From NCBI GenBank assembly GCA_033964015.1, contig JAWWUD010000096.1:248001-312000 (forward strand): a DNA stretch of 64,000 nucleotides. Reading direction: 5' to 3'. Shown one piece after another: positions 1-10,226 of this stretch. This DNA is from Scolanthus callimorphus. Lineage: Eukaryota > Cnidaria > Anthozoa > Actiniaria > Edwardsiidae. The position numbers and the translations under genes were made by a program. Under the pieces are notes generated by a model, which worked only from the letters and a program-made list of their open reading frames with translations, searched no databases and was not told where the DNA came from. Position 1 is the stretch's first letter. Each line of letters starts with the position of its first letter.

Positions 1-384
1 ACTCGCTAAAGAACTGTTCCCATAATCTTCACAGTTTTGTTGCTGATGTACACAGGGAAGTTTGTTCTGTACTTCCACGAAGATCTGTTGTTTAGACATC
101 ATATTGTCTTGAACCTGCTGAATTATTTGGGAGAGATCCAGCTGTTCCCCATTTTCTTGTTTGTCGACTGTGAAACCAAAGTGACTACCGGTAGAAGTAC
201 CTGTGCAACTATCAATCACTTGTGTCTTATGCTCATTTCCACAACTTATCTGGGAAGGAATCTTTTTCCCTTCCACTTTATCCGAGAAATCACAGTCTTC
301 GTGTTCAACATTTTCTTTCTTGATTACAAGATGAAGGTTATCATCATCTGTTTCACCAAGAGAGCTCGCCTTGATATCTCTCAT
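1..384 (-). CDS. N-terminal exon of a C2H2 zinc-finger protein (third paralogue, partial)
   Basis: Read on the minus strand, the frame is open from an ATG at 384 to the window edge, about 128 codons. A good splice acceptor (TTTTGTTCAG) ends at 392, so the exon begins at 391. The encoded protein closely matches the N-terminal, non-finger part of the zinc-finger protein at 15671-17287: a start like MRDIKASSLGETD, an acidic stretch with VIKKENVEHEDCDFSDKVEG, and a later QLDLSQIIQ segment. Fingers are not in the window and would lie to the left. An IKKE motif fits the SUMOylation consensus. The match to a full paralogue makes the coding call firm; whether the gene is intact cannot be seen. Confidence 0.8.
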   Translation of the reverse strand, partial: MRDIKASSLGETDDDNLHLVIKKENVEHEDCDFSDKVEGKKIPSQISCGNEHKTQVIDSCTGTSTGSHFGFTVDKQENGEQLDLSQIIQQVQDNMMSKQQIFVEVQNKLPCVHQQQNCEDYGNSSLAS

Positions 385-391
385 CTTGTTT

Positions 392-725
392 CTGAACAAA
401 AGAGTATATTAGTGAGTAATCCTTTTATAGAAACAATATAAGACAAAACAAATGGTTAAGTTGCTAAGGCTAAGTCTAAAACCCAATCAAGGAGTGACAG
501 AATATTACTCTGCCATATATACAGAGATGTCCCGACTCTGAGCTGACATAGTCGCATAAGAGGAACATGCAGGTAAAAATAGGAGCAAGAGGTAGGTTAT
601 TGAAATCAAGTCTTCCAAAAAATGGCAAGGAAAAACTCTATCCGGAAATTCTAGGTGAACTTTTTGGTGGCAAAAATACCAACAAAATATCGTGCCTTTT
701 ATGCAATTTGAAACACAAACTAAAA
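392..725. other. Intron or upstream region without a recognised gene
   Basis: This AT-rich stretch lies upstream of the zinc-finger exon. Short open frames, including one at 567-767, show no recognisable domain and no paralogue in the window. Confidence 0.5.
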
Positions 726-1851
726 TTAAGGAGGCTCATAGCAGTTTTTCATGTCCTCACCCCCTGAACTTCAATGGTCTGTATCTCATACGGAAATGCA
801 CAGAACGGAAAGTCACTTTACAAGTAAACATGCTATGGATTGTTCTTTGTGTCAACATATGTTTTGTTTAAATTGGTGCTTCCATGGCAACGTAATGGCG
901 ACCCTCCAAAAATTTTGAGTTACAGAATTCACCCAGACAAAGAGAAATTTGGGCTAAACCCTCTTAATGCCAAAGACGCTAGGCTATAAACATTACTTGG
1001 ACAAAGTTTGAAGAAAAAGTAGCATCGCGTTTTCGAAATATAACGCGGTCATTTTTTTTCTTCAAAAAAATTGAATTTTTTATTAGCCTACTTTCTTGAC
1101 CCTCAAACTGTGCCTAAAAGCTCGTAGTGATTTAGTTCTTAGTTCCGCATAAAGACCGACTCATTTTTTTTTTAAGCACAGAAAATTTCAGAGCCAGTGC
1201 TTATTCCGATCGCGATTAATCTGAAAAGTTTTGAAAGCCTTTTCTTGTTCACACCAAACTCAAACAACTAGTCCTGCGTTTCAATTCCTAGTAAAAAATA
1301 TCCGAGATAAATGTTTGTCTAAATCTCCTCAAAGAGAGTTCAATTATTCTATACCTTGTTGATGTATTTTTTAGAGCCATAATTCTTTAAAAGGCCGCGA
1401 AAAAAAAAATTTGATGCGGTGTTTTGCTTGACTTGAAAGCGGCCAGTTTTAATTTGTTTCTCATTTAGGATATGTTTCTTTCACTATGTCAAAGCATGGC
1501 CGGCAGTATTGTTATCACGGTTCATTGATTCTTATGCAATTTGTCATCTAATTATTCGAAGAGCGTAACTCTTTGAAACTATCTTTCGGACGGAAAAGAA
1601 ACAGTAAAGAAATTTGATAAAGTTTTAAAATCTTCCTGTGTTTGATAATGTGTTTTCAAATGTCTTATATTGAAGAGAAAGTTGTAAAATTCGAAGTTGA
1701 CCGTATTGCGTTACTAAAATATTCAACTTTAGTGTAGCAAAGACAATGAGCCATGATAACAACACCGCATTGACAAATATTGAAATGAGTACAAGAAATA
1801 TACACACCTAAACGGGGTGAGGACATGAAAAACTGCTATGAGCCTCCTTAA
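726..1851. mobile_element. TTAA-flanked inverted-repeat element (piggyBac-type MITE)
   Basis: The ends are inverted copies of GGAGGCTCATAGCAGTTTTT continuing into CATGTCCTCACCCC, about 34 bp and essentially perfect (730-763 against 1814-1847). Each end is bounded by TTAA (726-729 and 1848-1851), the target duplication used by piggyBac-type elements. The interior is AT-rich and encodes no transposase, so this would be a non-autonomous copy. The superfamily is inferred from TTAA only. Confidence 0.7.
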
Positions 1852-1874
1852 AGCTTGAAATTCTGAGGTGAAAA

Positions 1875-1954
1875 GATCCAAACAGATATTTTGTCATCCA
1901 AACAGATATTTTGTCATCCAAACAGGTATTTTGTCATCCAAACAGATATTTTGC
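1875..1954. repeat. 20-bp tandem repeat, four copies
   Basis: ATCCAAACAGATATTTTGTC is repeated four times head to tail with exact 20-bp spacing. Copy three has one A-to-G change and the last copy diverges at its end. Confidence 0.9.
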
Positions 1955-1959
1955 CAAAA

Positions 1960-2186
1960 GAAAAATGTTCCCTGGGTGTCTCTCATTTGTATTCAACCAG
2001 CACATTTTAGTTTTCCTTTGCTCTACGGAAGGGATTGGAATTCCAGAGGGGTGGGGGATCAATTTACCAGATTTCTTCCATACATATACTGTATGTTTTC
2101 TAGCAGGGTGGGTGGAGTTTTACCCTTTCAACACCCTTCTGTGGGAGGGGAGGGGGGGATATTTTTTCTGGAACCACACATTGTCT
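1960..2186. repeat. Degraded copy of the TGTGTGGTTCCAGAAA element family
   Basis: The right end reads TTTTTCTGGAACCACACA after a G-rich run, the same terminal sequence as the copies at 8888-9056 and 24711-24910. The left end is not clear. Confidence 0.45.
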
Positions 2187-2482
2187 CGACTAAGCTCTAC
2201 TATTTCTAAATGATTGGCGCTCGACCTATGCATTTTCTGAATTTTTCCTATAAATCCTTGTATTTTACTCCTTTACTGAATAAAGATGTTGTTTAAACAA
2301 TTATCAAACCTTTGCTATGTAATTCAACAAAAATCAATCACTCGACCAGTGAATTCCATGTTGAACTTCACTTAAAAAATGGTGAAATTTACAGTGGAAT
2401 TTACTTGTCATGTCAATGTGATAACTTTATCTACTTCTCTTCCCAGTAGACCTCTCGATTTTTCAACCCACTGACGGCTGTC

Positions 2483-5023
2483 TTAAGGTGGATCGACCCA
2501 GTAATTTTGCACCCATGCCAACCAATTTTGAACCTCTCATACAAAAATAGGTTGATTTCTATCGCGCATCCAATATAACACACATACTACCCATAGACTG
2601 AAATATATGTCAGTACAAAATTTGGGGAGATCGGAGTTAGTATCACGCAACAATTGGGCCACGCCTATTTCAACCCTCACACCAGTTTCAGGCTGTAACG
2701 ACATTTTTTTGAAAAATGCTCTACGGTACCTTGAGATTGACTGATTGCCTACGTGTAACCGAAGTTTAACTAAATTCTACAAGACCGATCTGAAGATATT
2801 TTAGGATTTATAAATCAGGGCTATAATTTATGTAAAATCCAGTGTTATGAATTAACATGGCAGAGTTTGGTACTTCAAGGTTATAAATTGAAGGTTTTTA
2901 TAGCCCAATCTATTTGTAATTGTTCAAGGAAGGTCATGCTTTTGATTAAAATTTAATATTATTTTGCGATTTCGACAAATATAGAAATGTACGTATCAAC
3001 ATAATTCCTCCACGAATCGGCTCAGCGCGAAATTTGGGCCTACTTTCACGAAATTTGGTCTGATTTAAAAAATCGTAGTTTTTTTCGCTCCAAAATTTTG
3101 GACGACTCCAATCGATCAATGTAAAGTTTATCTCCACCGTTTCATATCAATTGAAATGTTTTATGGGCATCAACTGTGGACGCAAAGATCAGTAAATATT
3201 GGATGGATTCGTGTAGTTTCCGCTCAGGGACTTGCTTTTGTTCTTCCAATGCGGCACACGTTGATATTCGCGGTTGACTGCTCTCCGAATCATCCCCGAC
3301 ATATGATAATTAAATGCATAACAAAAGACCAAAGAACCTCAGAAAATTATCATACATCGGAGACTAGCCAAGCAAGGACAAGCCCACGTGCGCTCCATTG
3401 GAATTCGATTTTGTGCCGAATGGTGAACAAAAGCAAATCCCAGAAGAGAAACTATAGAAATTAATCCAATATTTACCGATTTTTGCGTCCCCAGTTGACA
3501 GCCTTAGAGGATTTCAATTGCTATGAAACGTTGGAGACAAACTTTACATTGATCGATTGGAGTCGTCCAAAATTTTGGAGCGAAAAAAACTACGATTTTT
3601 TAAATCAGACCAAATTTTGTGGAAGAAGGCCCAAATTTCGCACTGAGCCGATTCGTGGAGGAATTATGTTGATACGTACATTTCTATATTTTTCGAGATC
3701 GCAAAATAATATTAAATTTTAATCAAAAGCATGACCTTCCTTGAACAATTACAAATAGATTGGGCTATAAAAACCTTCAATTTATAACCTTGAAGTACCA
3801 AACTCTGCCATGTTAATTCATAACACTGGATTTTACATAAATTATAGCCCTGATTTATAAATCCTAAAATATCTTCAGATCGGTCTTGTAGAATTTAGTC
3901 AAACTTCAGTTACACGTAGGCAATCAGTCAATCTCGAGGTACCGTAGAGCATTATGTTGATACGTACATTTCTATATTTTTCGAAATCGCAAAATAATAT
4001 TTAATTTTTCTCAAAAGCATGACCTTCCTTGAACAATTACAAATAGATTTGGCTATACAAGCCTGCAATTAATAACCATGAAGTACCAAACTCTGACATA
4101 TTTATTGACTTCACTGAATTTTACATAAATTATAGCCATTATTTATAAATCCTAAAATATCTTCAAATCGGTCTTGTAGAATTTAATCAAACTTCGGTTA
4201 CACGGAGGCAACTACTCCATCTTGAGGTACCGTAGAGCATTTTTCGAAAAAATGTCGTTACAGCTTGATCAAACTGGGCTGAGAGTAGAAATAGGCGTAG
4301 CCCGATTGTCACGTGATACTAACTCCGATCTCCCCAACTTTTGTATTGACATGTATTTCAGTCTTTTGGTAGCATATGTGTTATATCCCGGCGTAACAAA
4401 TCGATAGAAATCGATCATCGAAAACTGATCGATAAATCGATATTTGTCGATCAGATTGACCGATCATTATCGATTAATATCGGCAATCGATAGTCACAGC
4501 CATCCCGTCAGATCGATAAAAATCGATATCGAAAGTATAGCATAACACTGTTCCAAAGATAAAAGTTATTTAAATATATTGTGTCTCGACCAAGAACGCA
4601 GCAGACGAGCAGCTGGGGAGAGGCCGAAACTCTGCCTGCCAACGTTTGCGTTGTTTCTCGGGACACTCAGATCTCTAATTCTTTGGTTTCCAGAGTGAAA
4701 TTTCTTCTATTAGAGGCATCTTTTCAAAGAATATCGATACATTAATCAATCCTGTGCTTGTCGATACAAATCGATGAAAATCGATATAATTATTGAAAAA
4801 TCGATAATCACAACAGAGCTAGCGATCAATTTTATCGATTACCGATAAAATCAATCGATTAAAATCGATTAGTATCGACAAATATCGATTTTATGGGGCA
4901 TCGATTTATCGATTTGTTACGCCGGGGTTATATTGGCTGCGCGATAGAAATCAACCTGTTTTTATATGAGAGGTTCAAAATTGGTTGGCATGGGTGCAAA
5001 ATTACTGGGTCGATCCACCTTAA
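2483..5023. mobile_element. Large foldback DNA element with TTAA ends
   Basis: The left end TTAAGGTGGATCGACCCAGT is inverted at the right end, finishing CCACCTTAA at 5023. Inverted similarity continues inwards for most of the length, for example 2945-3150 against 3510-3725, making a giant foldback with its apex near 3320. The right arm contains a direct tandem duplication of about 290 bp (about 3663-3955 and 3954-4245). A separate element (4387-4927) is inserted in the right arm. No transposase is encoded. TTAA at both ends suggests a piggyBac-type target site. Confidence 0.75.
4387..4927. mobile_element. ATCGAT-rich inverted-repeat element with 7-bp target duplication
   Basis: The ends are inverted copies of CCCGGCGTAACAAATCGAT. 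The direct repeat GTTATAT flanks both sides (4380-4386 and 4928-4934), a convincing target duplication. The interior is largely near-palindromic words such as ATCGATAAATCGAT and ATCGATTTTTATCGA. It is inserted in the right arm of the 2483-5023 foldback element. It has no coding capacity; the superfamily is unknown to me. Confidence 0.8.
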
Positions 5024-5080
5024 ATCGTTCGAGTGGTCACCTTTTTATGTACCATGTGATTACATTAAAAGTAAAAGAAT

Positions 5081-5412
5081 AAAAAGTAGCCTCTGCTCGC
5101 AGGGAATGGCGAGTCCTGCGCCTACGCCACGGTGTCTGATTCTTTCCTATCCAATAATTCTCATCAAAATGGCCCCAATTCAACCAAACTTTCCGTTTCA
5201 AAGAGGGACGATCTAATCAGCGATTATTTATCTGCCATTAGGCTCTAAATAAAGTTAAAAATCCTCTATCATTCTCACCTTTTCAGCAGAGTTTGTGGCG
5301 CCGTTGTTTCAGATACTGTCCGCCATTTTGGATTGTAAACAGTCCGCTGGCGAGCTTAGATCGCGGACGTGGACATTAAAACAAGGGCTTGAGGACAGCT
5401 GGCAGCGGCACA
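5081..5412. repeat. Dispersed repeat family R1, copy 1
   Basis: Begins AAAAGTAGCCTCTGCTCGC and contains ATGGCCCCAATTCAACCAAA, a run ending CACCTTTTCAGCAGAGTTTG, and GCCATTTTGGATTGTAAAC followed by AGTCCGC. The same order of sequence blocks occurs at 12817-13145, 22248-22450 and 31990-32220. Short AAAAGTTGCCGA-like repeats follow at about 5450-5510. No inverted ends were found, so the class is uncertain. Confidence 0.75.
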
Positions 5413-5713
5413 AGTTACCGATAAATTGCTCAAAAGTTGCCGATAAAAGTGCTTTAAAAGTTGCCGAAAAGTTGCTACTTTTTTCAAAAAGTTGCCGAAA
5501 AGTTGCCAAAAACATTTCACACATTCGTCTTGTTTCTTGTCAAATTTTATTTCAAGGTTATTTCAAACTCGAATCAGGGAGTTCTCTCACAACTCCCTGC
5601 TCGAATAAAGATTCTTTTTCTAGGGAAGAAGGTAAAACGAAATAGACGCAAGATATAATTTTTGAAATTGTGCCCTCGGGACCCTTCCGTAATACCTTAA
5701 GTTTACATCACAT

Positions 5714-5942
5714 GCTTCCCAGGCTACTGATTTGTGTGAAGAATTAACGGTAAAATAAAGAGAATGTATGGACATGTATCACGAGAAAAATATACGATGG
5801 AAATTTAAAATCACGAACAACTAGATATTATTGTAGAACAGTTTTTATTTCGTGCTTTTAAATTTCCGTATCGTATATTTTTCTCGTTACATTCTCTGTA
5901 TTTTACCGTTAATTCTTCACACGAATCAGTAGCCTGGGAAGC
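5714..5942. mobile_element. Palindromic MITE
   Basis: GCTTCCCAGGCTACTGATT at the left is inverted at the right, ending AGCCTGGGAAGC. The inner arms also pair (ATTAACGGTAAAAT with ATTTTACCGTTAAT; ACGAGAAAAATATACGA with its inverse), giving a nearly full-length hairpin. Confidence 0.75.
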
Positions 5943-6029
5943 CTGTGCATGGACCAACATGATAAGTCGTAGACCAGTTTTCAGTTCAGATGACGATATT
6001 CGTTCACTTTCTCAACTCCTTATAGCTAA

Positions 6030-6271
6030 GGCTAAACTGGGACACATGTAGCGCGCAACATTTGTGTCCTGCATGTTTCCCCTAGAGTGGCTAAACTAGG
6101 AACATCGCATGCGTGTGTCTCGGACAATCAAATGTTTCTTGTCTTGAGAAGAACATTTCTTTGTGTCCCGGCTACAAAATTTGTTGCGCGCAACAATGTT
6201 TCTCGCGTGACTAAACTGGGAAACATGTGTCCCGGCTACAATGTGCGCGCTACATGTGTCCTAGTTTAGCC
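6030..6271. mobile_element. MITE with GGCTAAACTGGGACACATGT ends
   Basis: The left end GGCTAAACTGGGACACATGT with GCGCGCAACA is mirrored at the right end by GCGCGCTACATGTGTCCTAG then TTTAGCC. Internal repeats of GTGTCCCGGCTACAA are present. A diverged copy lies just upstream of the zinc-finger exon at about 17345-17515. Confidence 0.75.
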
Positions 6272-6599
6272 GATTTAGCCAGCTGGGCTTATATAACTCC
6301 AACTGCTAACTCCGACTCTAAACAATGTGCTTTGTAGACAGCTTATAAATTATATGCTTTAGCGCTAAATGGTATTTCTAAAACGAATCAAATGTCACTC
6401 ACTACTATCTAACTGACAAACAATCAAATTTCAAGGAAACCGAGGATTTTATAGAATCTTACATGGAAAACAAAGATTAAAAAACTGTTGAAAATGCTAT
6501 ATGAGAGTTCCTGGTGCGCTAGGTGCGCGAGTTATAACACTCCTCGCCCAAGGATGGCATACATCCCTGCTATTGGTGATATTGTTCTTTGTACTCTTT

Positions 6600-7687
6600 A
6601 CTCCTGTTTTTGAACCTCCTTTTATGTCGACTCCACTGGCATCAAGAGCACAAGCTCCTTTATTGGTTGAATTACAGCTACCTTAGCTTTTCTAACTAAT
6701 CCGTCGTCGCTTTGGATCGCCTCATTAACTCGATCGAGCGGCCAGTTGTTTCGGTGCTCCTGCTCATCTTTCATTACGACTGCATCTCCTACTTGTAGAT
6801 TTCTCGTAGTCTCTCGCCACTTCTGCCTCGGTTGCAGGTTGTGGAGCTACTTGCGGCACCATCTGGACCAGAAGACGTCGGCCAGGTACTGCGTACGTCT
6901 CCAGCGGCGGCGCGCATAGATATCGACTTGAAGGAAGTTACCTTGGTGGGGGTCCAGTAGGTCGCGTCTTCATAGTCAGCAACATAGCGGGAGATAGCGG
7001 CTGTGGGTCGTCTTCACCTGATGGTGTACTAGATATGGGTCTGGAGTTGACAATAGCGACCACTTCAGCCATTAGTGTCACAAGCAGCTCGTGCGTCAGT
7101 TGGGTGCTACCGAGCTCTGCAAACATGGCGTTCAGCACTTTGCGGATTGTGTTTATTTGCCTCTCCCAGACACCTCCGAAGTGAGATGCATGAGGAGGGT
7201 TGAGCTCCCACTTACAGGCCTTGCTCCGCCAAGAACTTCTCCACTTTCTCTTTATCCATCTCTTTTGCTCCGACAAAATTGGTGCCATGGTCAGGCAGGA
7301 GGGAGGCGTTTCCTCGCAGGGCAAAGAATCTCCTGCATCCAAAGCCTCGAGTACTTCTATGTGCACTGCTCTGCTGCTGAGGTACGTAAGAACGAGGCCC
7401 CATCGCTTCGCATTGGCCACTCCTCCCCTTGTCTTTCGCGTACACACTGCCCAAGGGCCAAATACATCAAATCCGACGGAGCTGAACGGGGTACACACTT
7501 GGGTACTATCTAGCGGTAGGTCGGACATGTGTTGCTCAAGGGGGCGCCCGCGCAATTTCTTGCATACTACGCACCTTGCGATGACTTTTGCAACATTGCT
7601 GTGGGCTCCGATGATCCAGTACCCTCCCTGGCGAACTGCACCTCCCATGATTTGCTTCCCTTGGTGGTGGGAATGATGGACGACCAG
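6600..7687 (-). pseudogene. BEL/Pao-type retrotransposon integrase and C-terminal region, broken
   Basis: On the minus strand, 6938-7687 reads as a BEL/Pao-like integrase: a zinc-binding region with a CVVCKK pair, a core with FDVFGPW and a D..TNF segment, and the family motif PPHASHFGGVWERQI. The D..TNF part lies in another frame (within 7212-7454), so at least two frameshifts break the core. Below 6935 a region resembles the C-terminal domain of Pao polyproteins (LQPRQKW, then VGDAVVMKDE and NWPL), interrupted by an in-frame TAG. The left part of the gene continues beyond an inserted Harbinger element at 11890. No LTR or reverse transcriptase was found. This is an inactive relic. Confidence 0.75.
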
Positions 7688-8596
7688 GGGCCCCTTTCTC
7701 AAAACTTGCGTTAACTTATCGCGCGCGATAACTTTTCGCACACTTATCGGGTAACTTTATCGGGATCGAGCGCGCGTTTCTCAAAGCTTGCGTTAACTTG
7801 CCGAATTTATCGGGGCCGGTAACTAAGGCGAAAACCAATCGTTCTAGAATTTTATTGGAAACCATTGACGTGCTGCAAAATCTTCTTCGTTATGCGAGGC
7901 TAAAAATACATTAGAAATGTATAAAATCACGTGATTCCCGTCTTGTAGAGCACGACGGGTACAGATTTCGATGTGTGTTTGACGATAAGTTGGCTGAAAG
8001 AGTTCGCAGCTCGGTGTTTATCGATCTTTATGCGTAAAAAAGACTTCGAGAGGAGGTTCCACATCATCATATACATTGCTGACTCTATAGAGTTTCTTCA
8101 TCTGCCAAACACACAACGTTTGTTCCTGGTGAAAGCTCCGATTATCAATGCAAAGCTCGATCATTCTCGGAGCCGTGACAGTTCGAGTTCCATCTACAGA
8201 GTAAGAATATTTAGGGTTCACGAGATCTTTCGCATTTCTACAGCTTTCGAGAATCAATACTAATTCAATTCAAATAAGAACACATGTTTTATGAGGCAGC
8301 ATTAGTTTTCAAAAGGTAAGTGTATGTTGATATTTTGCTGAAAGCTGTTGCTATTTTTAGATTAGAAAGCGCGGGAAAACGGACGCGCGCGCCTGCTCGC
8401 TATTTTGTTTTTGTTTACGTTGTTATTGTTTTGGTGGTCTCTGCGAGTTGAGAGTACAGGCAAGGTGCGTATCCATTTGTCCTTTTTGATTCTTGCACTG
8501 CATGTGTTGAAATTGTTATATTTTTACAGTGATTGATCGTTTCTCATTGTAAATAAATATATTTTGATATGCATTTTTAAGTGTGAAAAAGCAAAC

Positions 8597-9983
8597 ATGG
8601 CCTCGGAAAAAAAATCCCGAAGTACCCGATTCACCGATCAGATGAACGGTGCCTTAATCCAGGCATATACAAGGCACTTTGTAAGTATTAATTTCTAAAG
8701 TAATAATTGAATAGAAAATTTAATCCCAGTAGAACCCCTCGAGCAGTTGTTTCCTCCTCTCCTCTCCTCTTGATTTGTTTTGTGTATTTATTTTAGCTAG
8801 GAATATTTGTTTTGTTTGAATTTAACATGCAACTATAATTCATGTAACTAATTTCAATCAATTTTCTACCAAGCCAGGTTTTTGCATTGTGTGTTTCCAG
8901 AAAATATCCATACCCCCTCCACGGAAGGGTGTTGAAAAGTGACCCCCCCCCCCCACCCCTCTGGAATTTCCAAAGAAAAATACAGTATTTGTATGGAAGT
9001 GATCAGGTAAATTGGGGGGGGGGGGGGGGGGTATGGATAATTTCTGGAACCACACATTTTGTACCACACATTTTGTATGTTTGAACTTATTGCAATAGAC
9101 TAATAAGTATTTTTTAGGATGTATTAAATACCAAATTCTCTAATACTGTGAGCAATGACGATAAAACGAAAAGTTGGCAGGAGGTGGCGAATTGTGTAAA
9201 TGCTGTGAATACAACTGGAGAAAAGAAGACGATAGATCAGGTGAGATAAAAGATATGGAAGCATTTGCAATTTGTAATAATTGTTTTTTGTAATAAAAAT
9301 ATGTGCACTATGAACAGGTTAAAAAGAGGTGGCAGGATATTACTGGAAAGGTGAAACAGAAAGAGAGGGCGGGTAGACAAGAGCAACTGAAGAGATTAAG
9401 AAAAACTGGCAATGGATACATTGCTGATGAGGTACGTACTGTACTTGTACATTTATGCTTATAGGTGGAAGTTTTTAAAAATAACAAGCCATTTCTACAG
9501 TTTCATTGTTTCAATTATGACATTGTTATCATTGAAGCATTGACAAGCCATCTGTCATTGACAATTTATCTGTTCCCAACTCCTGATACAAGTTGCTTGA
9601 TTAGGCACCCTAAAAGATATCAGATCCCAAAATTTCCTGACTTTTTTATTGTTACCCCCTAAAAGATACAGCAGGCCATGATTTTAACCCCCGCCAGACC
9701 ACAAATGGGAGTCCCCACCCCCAGGTGACAAGCTCAATCTCAGAGGAACAAAATAAGATTTTACAAGTAAACTGAATCACAATCACACCATATACAAGGA
9801 GCCCTGATTATTTGCATTTACATACAATAAGTTTGTTTTTCAACCAGGCGACTGCAGGACTTCTCTCAGAGCCATGCTTTAGTAGTGATATTCTCACAGA
9901 GTCTGAACAGCAAGTGGCCAATTTAATGGGGACGCAGGTGTTCACTGGAATATCTGGTGGCCAGGACACATTGTTTATGTTAG
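8597..9983 (+). CDS. Harbinger-associated Myb/SANT-like DNA-binding protein (4 exons)
   Basis: Exons are 8597-8680, 9118-9240, 9318-9431 and 9848-9983, each bounded by AG and GT (donors GTAAGT, GTGAGA, GTACGT, GTAAAT). The first three keep phase 0. The protein starts MASEKKSRSTRFTDQM and has a trihelix/Myb-like pattern with tryptophans in KSWQEVANCVNAV and VKKRWQDITGKVK, followed by a basic stretch and ESEQQVANLMG. PIF/Harbinger elements normally carry such a second protein, which helps bring the transposase to the ends. A possible fifth exon starts at 10246 (GTGCAG acceptor, acidic DESEPAN) but overlaps the transposase on the opposite strand, suggesting the 3' end is lost or rearranged. Confidence 0.7.
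8888..9056. mobile_element. Poly-C/poly-G MITE, TGTGTGGTTCCAGAAA family
   Basis: Ends are TGTGTGTTTCCAGAAAA and TTTCTGGAACCACACA, inverted. Each arm has a long homopolymer, C on the left and G on the right, next to CTGGAATTTCC. Inserted in the first intron of the Harbinger Myb/SANT gene. Confidence 0.7.
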
Positions 9984-10226
9984 GTAAATATTTTACCTGT
10001 TGCTTTCCAGTGTCTTCACAGTAACATTTTTTTGTGGAGAGTCAAAGTTAAATTTTTTTAGGATGCTATAGGGTTGTTTTATGCCTTGTTGCTGGCTAAA
10101 GATTGCAACCTTGATATTGCATTAATTGTGCTATAGGCAGATTAAAGAAATCAATATCTAACAACTATTATTTCAGGAACCAATCAGAGCGCAAAAAATG
10201 ACTATTCGCTGATTTGGAATATACTA

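Noticed and set aside
7091..7676. Plus-strand open frames of 140 and 158 codons
   Set aside because: They are antisense shadows of the BEL/Pao integrase region and have no motifs of their own.
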